The position numbers and the translations under genes were made by a program. A stretch of 64,000 nt of DNA from Lojkania enalia (Eukaryota > Ascomycota > Dothideomycetes > Pleosporales): positions 272,840 to 336,839 of the forward strand of contig ML986622.1 of the NCBI GenBank assembly GCA_010094045.1. The letters are read 5' to 3'. This document shows, in pieces, positions 45,514 to 56,285 of this stretch (position 1 is its first letter; each line of letters begins with the position of its first letter). Below the pieces are notes generated by a model. The model worked only from the letters and a program-made list of their open reading frames with translations. It did no database searches and was not told where the DNA came from.

Positions 45514-46788
45514 ATGCCAGGCGACCGCCCACGATGGATGTTACATATCCAAGCGCAGTTCTGGCGCATCCTCATGGGCATTGGCATGATGCTACATAGG
45601 CTCGCACGACCCCTACCGCCCGCGCCCTCGTTCCACAAAGACATCGAGGCAACCGTTTCACCGCTCAAGGGAAAGTTTCGCCTCCATTTCTACGTTCCGA
45701 AAGGCTATACCGCGAATCAACGATTAAAGGGTAGAAGATACCCGTGTGTCATCAATTTTCATGGAGGGGGCTTTACACTAGGAAGCGCACACGACGATGC
45801 GCGATGGGCAGGTGTAGTGGTAGAACAAGTCGGGGCCGTAGTCGTCAGCGTGGATTATCGACTCGCGCCCGAGTACCCCTTCCCTACGGCTGTAGAAGAC
45901 GGTGCAGACGCAATTCTATACCTAGCACGGAATGCGGACCAATTGATGCTGGATACAGAGCGGTTTGCCGTGTCAGGCTTCTCGTCTGGAGGAAACATGA
46001 GCTTTACCGTTCCGCTGTGCCTCCAGGGGGAATTGCTGGAGAAAACGAGCTCTGGGAAACCGATTCCGTCGAGCCATGCTGGACACACGCCGGTTCAGCC
46101 CCCGTCCGTAGTCGTGACTAATTCGTCCGCCGCAAATTCCTCGACGCATTTGGCTACCCTGAATTCTTCGACGCCCAATGTATCGAGGGTCGCGCTTACT
46201 CGGCAGATGTCGAGGTTGGATAGAATTGCTATGCTCCGACAGACAGGCACCTCATCCCTCTCACTCGTTCAATCACACAAAGACGGTACCGCTGTATCCG
46301 TTAGAACACAAGGCATCCAGGTCAAGATCAGGGGCATAGTATCTTTCTACCCCTCAACAGACTACACGCAAACCAGGGAACAGCGCCGACAAACATGTGC
46401 GAGGAAAGACCAACAGCTCCCCGCCGTCTTCACCCAGCTCTTCGACGACTCGTATCTCCAGCCCCCATCCCTAGACCTTGCTCACCCGTGGCTAAGCCCT
46501 GGCGTAGCACCCGACTCCATGCTTGCAGCGCTACCAGATGACATTGTCCTTTTCTGCTGTGAATGGGACATGCTCCTCGCAGAAGGTGAACGTCTGCGGG
46601 ACCGATTGCGCACAGGTTTAGGCAAAAGAGTCCATTATCATTGCGTTCCTGGCGTCCCACATGGCTGGGATAAGGCCCCGAATCCACTAAGAGAGAGCCC
46701 GGGCGCGAGAAATCAGTACATGGTTGCATGCAAGGAATTGAGGCGCATGTTCGCGATCGACGATGAAGACGGCTTGCAAGAAGTGTAA
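45514..46788 (+). CDS. Alpha/beta hydrolase, HSL-type (GDXG) esterase/lipase
   Basis: A single exon, 424 residues. It belongs to the hormone-sensitive-lipase-like alpha/beta hydrolases, which cleave carboxyl esters. The oxyanion-hole motif HGGGF is at about residue 82, VSVDYRLAPEYPFPTAVED follows, the nucleophile elbow is GFSSGGN near 155 (the family's G-D-S-A-G appears as F-S-S-G-G), an acidic residue lies in ...CEWDMLLAEGERL, and the catalytic His is in VPHGWDK near 383. Between residues 175 and 275 is a Ser/Thr-rich insert, probably a disordered loop or lid not found in bacterial relatives. The N-terminal MLHIQAQFWRILMGIGMMLH may be a membrane-associated helix rather than a cleaved signal. 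The substrate is unknown. Confidence 0.9.
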   Translation: MPGDRPRWMLHIQAQFWRILMGIGMMLHRLARPLPPAPSFHKDIEATVSPLKGKFRLHFYVPKGYTANQRLKGRRYPCVINFHGGGFTLGSAHDDARWAGVVVEQVGAVVVSVDYRLAPEYPFPTAVEDGADAILYLARNADQLMLDTERFAVSGFSSGGNMSFTVPLCLQGELLEKTSSGKPIPSSHAGHTPVQPPSVVVTNSSAANSSTHLATLNSSTPNVSRVALTRQMSRLDRIAMLRQTGTSSLSLVQSHKDGTAVSVRTQGIQVKIRGIVSFYPSTDYTQTREQRRQTCARKDQQLPAVFTQLFDDSYLQPPSLDLAHPWLSPGVAPDSMLAALPDDIVLFCCEWDMLLAEGERLRDRLRTGLGKRVHYHCVPGVPHGWDKAPNPLRESPGARNQYMVACKELRRMFAIDDEDGLQEV

Positions 46789-47390
46789 TGTTCGTCGTCA
46801 CGTTTTGAGCATGTACACTGTAAATATACTCCTATGGCGTTAGGGATATGATTGTTGTTCGTCGTAGCGTTTTTCTGAAGAATGGGAAAAAGTGAGGAGT
46901 TGGATCTGATGTCATGTCTTCTTTTTAGCTGTTCGACAGCAGCACACATCCCTTTTCGTTTAGCGATTTTGGGAAGAAGAGGGTAGATTCACGTTTGACA
47001 ATGTTGCGTACCTCATTCTAGATTTGATTTTCTTTCACGAATATTATTTGTACATGCACTTCGTCTTCAAATATCGATTTCCTCATCCTGCTTATGTATC
47101 TTAGTGCGATATATCAGGGTATCATTCAAGGGCTACGGTACCTAGCGTCCTGTTTATCGCTATTAGTTCGCTCTGATATTCTGTATACTCGCTTTGCACA
47201 ATTCCCCATTTCGAACATGATAAGCATATCAACCCACTGTACGCACTTATCCAGATATCCAATGTAATCTTCAATAATATAGCATCTGCAATATACATGA
47301 AGATCCTTCTATTCTTACAACGTCCCCTTTTATAGATTCTATGCGAACAGGGCTACAGTACACATCACCAAATTTTTCCTTATAGATATC
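46789..47390. other. Intergenic between convergent genes
   Basis: About 600 AT-rich bases between the 3' ends of the hydrolase (plus) and mL50 (minus). It holds their 3' UTRs and no other feature I can support. Confidence 0.55.
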
Positions 47391-49058
47391 TTACATGAAA
47401 TCCAGATCTGTGTGCTTCTTCTCCAAGCCTCGCTCCTTCAATGCATAATCAATTACCTTCAACCTACCCAGCTCCTTCTCCTTGTTAGCCAACGTTTGCC
47501 TCTCAGGCGCAATCTTTACATTTGGTAGCTGGTGCAGCGGTTTCCTGGCCTTCGACTTTGGCTGCCGTTGTTGGTTCATAATTTCATCGTACAGTTTCTG
47601 GGGTTTTGGTTTCGCAGCATCGAGAAGGCTGTTTGACAGATCCCCGAGGGTATGGGCTCTGTGTAGAATCGGGTCCGAAATGCGGATACCAGTGAGGACG
47701 TAAAGGCGTTTCGCGAGCTGGAGAGTTAGTCTGTGTAATGTGGAACAAACGAATGGATCGCTTACAGCAAATTTGATATTCGAATTGGCGAGCGAGATTT
47801 GCTCATACTGAAGCTGTTGGTCCTTGCTGGAAAGCCTCTTAGTTTGGCTCTCAGAGAGGTTCTCAGAGATAGTGTCGTGAACTGCCTGTCGGATGGCGGC
47901 AACCGCATCTTCAGCTGCCTTGGTAGCAGCCTCAAGATCAAAAGTTTGGGCAGGCTGTCGTATTTCGATCCCAGGTTTAGGCGATTCTACAACGATAGTC
48001 TCCGCAATTGTTTCCTCAGCTGGACGTGGTGACTCAGGTTTGGCTCGAGGTACAGGCCTGTTCGACATGAAGTCGAAGGGTTTCTGTTCCAGCTTCTTGG
48101 CTGGGGTTGGCTTCTTAGTCGAAGACGCTTCTGATTCAGGAGCTTCAGCCTGTGCTTTGACCTCTTCAATTACCTCTTTCAGAGTCCCGTCAGCAGGGTC
48201 TTCAAGCTCCTCTTCCAGTCTCTCTTCTTGAACGGGGGGCTCACTCCCAATCTGCGCCAACAGATCCCGAAATTGGTGGTCTGAATAACCAATGTGGACC
48301 TTGCCGTTTCTAGTCGCTGTTACCTCGACATCATATATCCAAGGCGGTTCTTCGAATTTTCCACGATTAGGGTAGCTCGCTAGATCCATATTCTTGCCAG
48401 CTCGCTTGAGTGTGTAGACTTCCACAATAGCGCGAAGAAACTCCTGTCGAAGTTTGCGAGGGTCCGTAATGGGTGGTGAATGGTCAAAGCTATCTCAGAT
48501 TAGCCATAATTATTATCAACTTCCACTTAATTTCTGATCAAAGGCAAAGGTAGCATACAGTGAAAAGCCTCCAAATTGCTTCATGCTCAACTTCTCAAAT
48601 AGCTCCTCTATATCTTCTTCGTCCCATATTTGCTGATTTTCTACCCCACCCACCCATCTTAAGTCTTCACCTGACAGTGCCTCATCCATTTCTTGAACTC
48701 GAGAAAGAGCAACATCTGATTCCTCCAACACCTCTTCTTCACGGCCCAACTCCTCAGGACTAATTCTCACTGGAGAAGAAGGATCAAAAGGATCGACTCG
48801 CGAGCCAATGGGTTCCGCTTCGCCGAGTAATCGTTTCTGCCATTTCCTAACCCAGGCTTGATGCTTCTTTTTGTCCCGTTGACCGTCGAGGATTCCGTTA
48901 TAGCGTGTAGAGGTCGAGAAGGTAGCGGAGGTGGTGCGGAGATCAGTAGAGCGATTGAGGACAGCACGGCACGGCGATGGGTTTATCCTATTTCTGGCAA
49001 GGTGCGAAGAAGATGCGAAGGTGTCAATTGACCGTTGCAGTCGCGGTATTCGACGCAT
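47391..49058 (-). CDS. Mitochondrial large-subunit ribosomal protein mL50
   Basis: Exons in transcript order 49058..48559, 48489..47766 and 47717..47391 give 516 residues. The N-terminus is Arg/Ser-rich without acidic residues (MRRIPRLQRSIDTFASSSHLARNR), a mitochondrial targeting sequence. The C-terminal 110 residues carry the mL50 signature: LYVLTGIRISDPILHRAHTL, KLYDEIM, PLHQLPNVKIAPERQT and EKELGRLKVIDYALKERGLE. mL50 sits at the surface of the mitoribosomal large subunit. The middle (about 250-380) is Glu/Pro/Ala-rich and probably disordered. The second intron (47718..47765, 48 bases: GTAAGC, GACTAAC, CTCCAG) is a multiple of three with no stop, so an unspliced reading adds 16 false residues after NIKFA. 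Assignment to mL50 rests on the C-terminal block. Confidence 0.82.
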
Positions 49059-49283
49059 TGTGAATTGATATGCTGATGGGAAATTCTCGCAGAATTCCCC
49101 ATACGCTAAGGACGATTCGAATGAGACCGGTATTTACCCGAGTGCATAGACCAATCAGACCCTAGGCCAGCATAACCCACTTCATCGTTTCACGAGCCTT
49201 CGATATGAATTCTATGTGCAGTATAATCCTTATTAATATTACTCTAATAGGCTGGTAATAATACTCGAATAATTCTCGCGTTT

Positions 49284-50747
49284 TCATTTTGCGCCTCCCC
49301 CAGCAAATTTCCTTGCCAACCACGCAGAACCATTCTCATCGTACTCTGTCTTCTTGACCAATACATGCTTCAGCAAGTCTGGGTGGCTCGCAAACCGTGC
49401 AGCACCAAGCCAAGTATGCTTGATAGGATCATCCGCACGCGAAATGTTGAGTAAATACTCCGCTGGGACCAAAGTCCGTAGCTCAGATTCCAGTCTTTCC
49501 ATGAACCCGGGGATAAGTGAATTACCGCCTATTACAAGTACGTTTGCGAGCATGGTAACCTTCAATGCTTCTGGAAGGCTATTCAGAGACTGCATGATGG
49601 CTTCTGGAAGACCGGCTTCCTGGATTCCAATATCGGTGGGATTAAACAAGAGCTCGGGGACTGCGAAACGTTCATTGCCCAGCGGAAGAAGGTCCTCTCT
49701 CGGTCCTTGTTGGGGTTGGAGCCCTCGGCGCATGCGAGATTTCGCGGGATCATGAGGCCTCGCATAGCCATGACTAGAATGTTCATAATCAGGGAGGACG
49801 TAGTCGAGCACGATACTCGAATCTAGAGTTCGCTTATCCCCCAGTCGACCCTTCCATGTCCGCTCCAGGTCAATACAGAATTGCTGCGTGGACGGTGCAA
49901 CATATGAAACTGCTTCCTTGATCTCATTGAGCAGATATGTCTCTTCCAGCATGTTGTAATGCCGTAGCGAAGAAAGCTCTTTCAGATAGTTAGTAAGTAG
50001 CTTGCCGCCTACGTTAAGGCGCTTAACCGCCGACTGAAGCAACTGCCCCGAGTAGACCGGCAATATAGTTGTGTCCGAATAAGATGTATCGATTATGAGA
50101 AGGCATTCCTGAGGGAGCGAGGAGGGGGAAGAGGTATTCCATGCATTCAGTGTGGGGCCTAAGAAGCTCTTCAGCATCCTGCTTAAATGTAGCAAACGTA
50201 AATCATTGGCACTCACCAACACAACGATAATATGCGGCAAACTCGAACTGCTCGAAAACAATTTCATCGCAGTTCTTCTGTAACTCCTTCGGACAATTCG
50301 GCTTCTCCGTCAAGAGAAGATTCGTTTCCTTAGGATTACACTAGTCATCTCTGTCAGTATTCCAGTCCTCGATTGATTCCAACAAAGGGTGCTCATACCC
50401 ACCCTTAGCCCCTCCCCTGCGCTAGCTTCCAAAAACTCATGCTCCCATATCGCCTTCTGTGCCTCCCAGTTGACGATGAAACCCTTCTCGACCGGTCGTC
50501 GAAACACTAATTCGCCAAAATCTTTACAGTTGGAAAGTTCCGAAGCCACATATGTACGCTTGTCGCGGGCGCTTCGCGCGATACAATTGGGAATAACACT
50601 ACAATTGTCGTAGGAGGGATTTGCGGATGTAGAAGGGACTAAGCCAGCCTTAAGCGTGTAAGCACCATTATCCAGGACCAGAGTCTGTTTTGGAGCGGAC
50701 GCAGAGCCCTTTTTTGAGCCCTTCGGAGGCATCGTGGTCGTGTTCAC
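49284..50747 (-). CDS. arp6: Actin-related protein Arp6 (SWR1 complex)
   Basis: Exons in transcript order 50747..50403, 50340..50217 and 50158..49284 give 447 residues. Arp6 is a nuclear actin-fold protein of the SWR1 complex that places histone variant H2A.Z, and it helps telomeric and heterochromatin silencing in some fungi. Evidence: TLVLDNGAYTLKAGLVPST (phosphate-1 loop), NCIARSARDKRTYVASEL, RPVEKGFIVNWEAQKAIWEH, then across splices NLLLTEKPNCPKELQ and YYRCVG-PTLNAWN, LLIIDTSYSDTTILPVYSG (phosphate 2), LNVGGKLLTNYLKE and VLVIGGNSLIPGFMERLESEL. The C-terminus HTWLGAARFAS replaces the actin motif WIGGSI..S. A second in-frame Met at 50732 (MPPKGSKKG) could be the true start. The first intron has a weak donor, GTGGGT. 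Confidence 0.95.
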
Positions 50748-52892
50748 CTAGTTTGCGTTGCACTTTCTAATCTTTGCGCAGATGTTGCGCGTCGGGGAAA
50801 CTCCGGGAAATAATCCTCCCCCATTTTTTGCCTAAACCCGATCTGATCACAAGCGAATAGGTCATGACGTAGTGGAATGCTATACATATTTGCGTTCGTA
50901 TTCTATGGGCTATGTGTTTAATTTATCAGCTACATACTTAAGTATTGGACGTTTCCTCAAATTCCAGCTCGTCACGATCTCCAGGGGCTGAGGCCTGCTA
51001 CCTTCCTACAAGCACAATCTGTTACATCAGCCCGATAAGACGGGAGTGATCACAATTCCTATTTCAAAATTCTCAAAGATGCTAGTTCAGCAAGTCTTTA
51101 TAACGCATAGAATGCTAAAGTCAATCTTCAGCAACAAACACCCTCGTTAGCGTGCTAGCCTTGAAACGGAAGACCCCATGCCAATCACCTGACTTAGTGG
51201 CCAACCATGTTGAGACCATCCTATGTGATGAATCTTGGTTTACACAGCCTTTTATCTCTTTTTTTTTTGTTATCTTTGTTCTTGGAAACTTTTCATGGCG
51301 TGAGACGATATCTTATCACAAACGTTTCGCCTACAATGCCCGGATCCGGCGCTGACAATCAGCCTGGGCTCCTCGTGCATATAGGCTCATTGTACTTCGC
51401 CCCGTTGCAGTCGATCGTAGATGAATTCTCCCTCCACATTATGCCTATTGCTCATAGATGAGTTCGCATTGTTTGATAGTCGCACTCAGATTTTACGTCT
51501 GTACCAACGCGGAAAGCTAGGAAAGTAATCTTCCAATAGCTTGAGTATCAGAGACTACCCTAGCCCCAGCTTTCTCTATCAACCATCCGTGTAAGATTAA
51601 TGCCGCTTAATCATGAAAATTGGCTGTAGCTTACACGAATCTTGCCGTATTTGTTCTGCCGAGTCTATGCTATCTTGTTGAGCCGCATATTTTAGACTTC
51701 CTTATCAATTATTACGTGGTGGGGTTATATACAGCAGTGCAATCGAAGGATGGTGTGGCAGTTTAAGTGTATACTACAATACATGGTGGCATGACAAAAG
51801 CATAATAGGGCGCACATTTCACCGGAAATGTAAAGCTGCCATAAGACAAGCCAATCATGGTCCGCTCTCTATCGGTCCTGTAAACCTTGCATATGTGTGA
51901 GAATGCATGTGACACACCAGAGAGAGCTGGAGTCCCGGCATTCTAGAGGATTTGTTTGCCCTTCCTTGCCATTGGACAGTCTCCGTAGGAATCTCGAGGC
52001 TATCGCCAGGGCAAACGTTTGCCTATTGCTATCAATCCTCAAGGGCTTCGACGAAGAGCATGGTCTAGATGACAGAATAGCGCAACGGAGAGGTAATTTC
52101 CGCAGAGCCTCGTTGCATAGCAAAGCTGTTGTAGACCATAAATGGCTGGTTTAACTCCGCAAAAGCCTAATATGCCTTACGGCCTTGCAGCCTTGCCTGC
52201 CCCCACTTTCACCGGTGATCACACAACTCGCGAGGTACTAGCAAAACACTTGATCCAGGATTAGAAGGGCAACTTTGGAACTAGGCTTGTTCGTCCGAAT
52301 CATGGTCTGGGATACTTTCGATACATATCGGCTTAGAAAGGACGAGCTTGGCAAATACTTAGTAAAGTGTTTCGGGCCATGCGAGTTCTACATTCAGGTA
52401 TTCAAGATTTTTATATTATACCTATATAACGTTAACCAGGGACAAAGGTCAAGGGTGACGTGTACGTGTTCTGGATTCCGCAATTGCTCACTGCTGTGAG
52501 TATCATTTTAATTGGAGAACTTGGGATATTCTAGAGTATAGGTCTAATCATTGCGTTCTAGGGACAAAGGGAGAAGATCCTAGATCTTCGATGGGGCGAT
52601 AGCACCTGATCTACGTGGCAGTCGTGAATGGCTTGGACAGGTTGTGGAGCTTTTACATGGTAATTGTAGGGGATGAAGAAACTGAGCCACGCTAAGGAAT
52701 TAGGATCTTTATTGGGCTAACATGAAATTGCCTACGCCGTAAGCCCAGAAATGCACGGACAAGCATTAGTTGGGCGCAGATCCAAGGATAAATTTGCTTC
52801 AAGTATTTAACGCTGCCCAACCGATCAGAATTGATTATTATATCACGACTCATCCCACCGAATTATATTATAACTGACTTTTTTACTCAAAT
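50748..52892. other. Gene-poor stretch upstream of the CorA-like gene
   Basis: About 2.1 kb between divergent genes. Only short frames occur (for example 51152-51461, 51897-52154, 52275-52499), none with recognisable content. There is a T-run near 51260. No transposon or RNA gene is found. Confidence 0.5.
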
Positions 52893-55100
52893 ATGGATGG
52901 TCTGATTAAATGCTGTGAAAATTTCGAGACATATCCTTTAAATCTCGATAATCAGAGTGTATCTAGCTATCGTCTCAGATCTTATTTCGACAGATTACAA
53001 GATCTCGAACGTCAATTATTCGATGTAAAGCAATCTAATGTCGACGTGCTAGATTTTGGAGAGGCGGATCGAGGTATGAACAGCTGAACCATTGATAATT
53101 ACAGCCGCTAACGAGGCTGCGCATCCTAACAAGGCCTCTGCTCCACATGTGTGACCACACTGGAGGAATTGAAGGGCTTGCTGAGCAAAGTTTTCAGCCA
53201 AAAACGGAAGGATCCTCGTTGTCGATTCATGTGAGTAAAAGTTATCGGCCATGGAACGTGTCAACAATCACTTCCTCACAACGGCTAGTTTTATACACGC
53301 CCCTCATAGTCGTGCTGCTTTGCAGATCTCTCGAGATATATTTGGCTTCCTTTTCTCATACCATCAAATATTACCGTCCTTTCTAGATTTCATGTTCCCA
53401 TTCGGGAAGCAGGAATACGTTCAAGATTTCTACTTTGGTGGCCTGCGAGAAGAGAATCGACTTTGCAACGACCGCAGAGGGGCTCCAATGCCAGATTTGG
53501 GTCGTTCCGGTGGCGATTTGCGGTTTTATTACAGCCTACGATCAGTAGAACGCTCGCCGGGTCGACAAGGCTTTCAATGGTCAATACAACAGACAGCCAT
53601 ATACCACTCCTTCGACATTGAAACGGGACGCTGTTTATGGGTCAACGTTAAAGGCAATGAGCTTATGAAAAATCGCTTTTTTGAAGCGGCTGATTCCTTT
53701 GAAGGGTCCAAATGGTCATCGCGGAACAGCGCATTTTTGACCTCGCTTTCGACCCACATGATGATTTGCGAATGGGCAGTAGAGAATTGGGCCTGGTACA
53801 TAAACGATCTACAGGACGAGCTTCAGGCTTCTTCGACAGTTATGCTCGCTGCATCGCTTGATACTCCACCCATTCCGATATCGATATATACAACAGAAAA
53901 CCCTTGTGATTCTAATACGTCGGTTGAGTTCTCTGGTATCACATCAAGTATGTCAGACCTCTCATCGCCAAATTATCACTCACAAACCGCTACCATAGTG
54001 GAGAGTGATGGAGACGTAGTTTCAAGAACAAATGAGAATAGTCGCAATGCACAAGTTCTCAATCGCGCTAGTTGCTTCGGTATACCTAGTATAACCGGGT
54101 ACTTGGAGAATTTCCATCTATCATCTCTTTGTTATTCGCTGGTCAAGCCTAGAACCCAGATGCTTCGGTCGAACGTTTCAGATTCGGAGTGGCTTGATTC
54201 AAACAGAAAAGAAGCAAAGACTCAATCCTCCGGGGTATCTCCTATCGCGAAAGGGAAAATTATTACAGGCGATATAGTCCCTCAGAAGGAACATAACCCT
54301 CTAATTTTAGAGACATTTCCTTTTAGAGATTTGCTGAATGTCCAGTATATCAAGGAAAAGCTATACGAAGTGCAGTCGGTGCTCAGACTCAATATTGAAG
54401 TCCTTCGAGACCTAAAACAGCTCTATCATTCTGCTGTGGACCACACCGAGTTCCCAAAAGAGGTCACCACCGCCTGTGAAAGGGAATTGGTCAGATTTAA
54501 AGAAAATCTTGAGAGGATTGAGAAAGATCTCCGAGTCCAGCATTTGAAAACCGAAACGCTACTACAGATATTGGCGGATAGAAAGGCTATAGTACGTTCC
54601 CTCTCCATAATATGGATGATAAATGTCTCGTTGTTGACATATGAATATAGCTGCATAGCAGTCTATCTTACCAGAATATGAAAACCAGTGAGTCTATGGC
54701 TGAGAAGACCCAGACGTCAGCGGATTACACGAAGAAAAGAGATCAGGAAACGCACACTATAGCACAAAAGGCAGCGCAAGTAACATTTTCGATGCGGGCT
54801 ATTACTTTCGTAACCATCCTCTTCATACCAGGGATCTTTGTCGCGGTATGACGTCTCCCATCAACCTTTTCGCTCTTTGTATCTGACTCGAAGCTACAGA
54901 CATTTCTGAGCACTGGCATCTTTCACTTCACAGACAATGAACAGAGCTTTCGGCCGAAAGCGCTCAAGCTATATTTTATCATTACATTGCCGTTGATGGC
55001 GGGAGCATTTATAGCTTGGTATTTGCTCTTCCAGTTTACTAGATCGCGTGACAAGCGCGAAAGTTCTGCCGCAGATGTGCGCATCTCAGCCAACGTTTGA
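52893..55100 (+). CDS. Fungal CorA-like membrane protein
   Basis: Exons 52893..53073, 53134..53230, 53289..54591, 54651..54845 and 54900..55100 give 658 residues. The family is the fungal CorA-like transporter group: a large cytosolic N-terminal domain followed by two transmembrane helices at the C-terminus. Diagnostic blocks are CRFIFIHAPHSRAALQISRDI, LFSYHQILPSFLDFMFPFG, LRFYYSLRSVER, WSIQQTAIYHSFD, and later a long helix (KLYEVQSVLRLNIEVLRDL) and IAQKAAQVTFSMRAITFVTILF. TM1 is about 574-596 and TM2 about 615-637. The GMN motif that defines true CorA magnesium channels is missing; the loop reads FLSTGIFHF. Transport is therefore unproven. Intron 1's acceptor (53133, AACAAG) is the weakest join but is the only one avoiding a stop. 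Same direction as, and 1.2 kb upstream of, the kinase-vWA gene. Confidence 0.83.
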
Positions 55101-56285
55101 GAAAAATAGTGGCTTTATGGAGTATTTAGTGATCTCAAGCACAGGTATTGGAAGAATCGCGTCTTCTGTGGTATTAGCTCAAGGTCCCATTGAGCTACGA
55201 TGATCACCGTTCGTACTGTGCACTGAAACAAAGTTCAGATAGGCATGACAATGCAGAGGCGGCTACAATTGACTAGCTTGTCGGGAGTTCTCTACTAATT
55301 TCAGCGAAAAGAATGCATTATTTAGTTGCCTTCTTATTATCGCCCCATGAATCATTCTACTCAACACGTCGTATTTCTTTCCTGAAGTAAACGAAATTAG
55401 TGAATAGAGAGTACATTTAAAATGATATCCGGCAACCCATGCTCGGGTATGACCATTGCTTTGTCTTCCCAAGTAGTATAGGGAAAATAGTGAAAGTTCT
55501 AGTAGTCCCAAGATAACAAAGAATGAAGCACAGTTTAACAATGCTTTTTGTGTATCTCCAGTATGCATCATCCTGGCGCCTTGTAGTGGACGAATAGTAT
55601 AGCGCCATCGTGCGTCATAGCACAGCAAACCCAAAAGGATGTTAGGGTCCCTATCAACCAAGCCTATCCTAACGTCTGCTCAAGCATGTCACCCGCCTCT
55701 CTCCATCCCATAGTCAGCTGTAGGCGTTTTTGAGTCTCCAAGCCTCGGCAGCCACGGAAATGAGCCCAGGCGAACACCGAGTGGGCAGTGCAGAAGATGC
55801 GAAAGCCTAGGTATGCTACGTGGATTCCAGTTTATGTTTGGTCTTCTGATGGTTTGAATGCTGCGAATTAGAGGATTTGGGGTGTGTTTACGCGTATGAA
55901 AATACAAGTACAACCCCCCCAAGAAAACTCTGGGTGTTGAGAAAATATATTCTCTACTGTCTCCTGAGTTACAGATACGTGGGTGTGTAGTTTGGTGGCT
56001 GATTTTTCTTGGCTTGGTCCTCCAGTCCCAATACCCCACCCACTGTCCGATTACGGCATTGCGGGTTGGTACTAGGCTCGATATGTTGTCTCGTACATGA
56101 TGAACGGCTGAGCCATCCTCTCTTTCCCTTTCCCCTCCACCTCTCTGCATGTGCTCACCCGCGCTCCTCCCCGTGTCTACATCTTGCAAGGGAAATGCAA
56201 AGACTGCTATTCATGATTTGTGCCTAACATCTAAACGCAAACATTCTGGTGTTCTTTATTTGAATACTCTCGATTCACACTCTCA
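55101..56285. other. Intergenic, CorA-like gene to kinase-vWA gene
   Basis: About 1.2 kb. Minus-strand frames (55263-55661 and 55689-56189) are open but their translations resemble no family and lack intron structure. The right end is pyrimidine-rich and is probably the promoter and leader of the kinase gene. Confidence 0.5.

Noticed and set aside
55689..56189. 166-codon minus-strand frame
   Set aside because: The composition is not protein-like and no domain is recognisable. It lies over the promoter region of the kinase-vWA gene.
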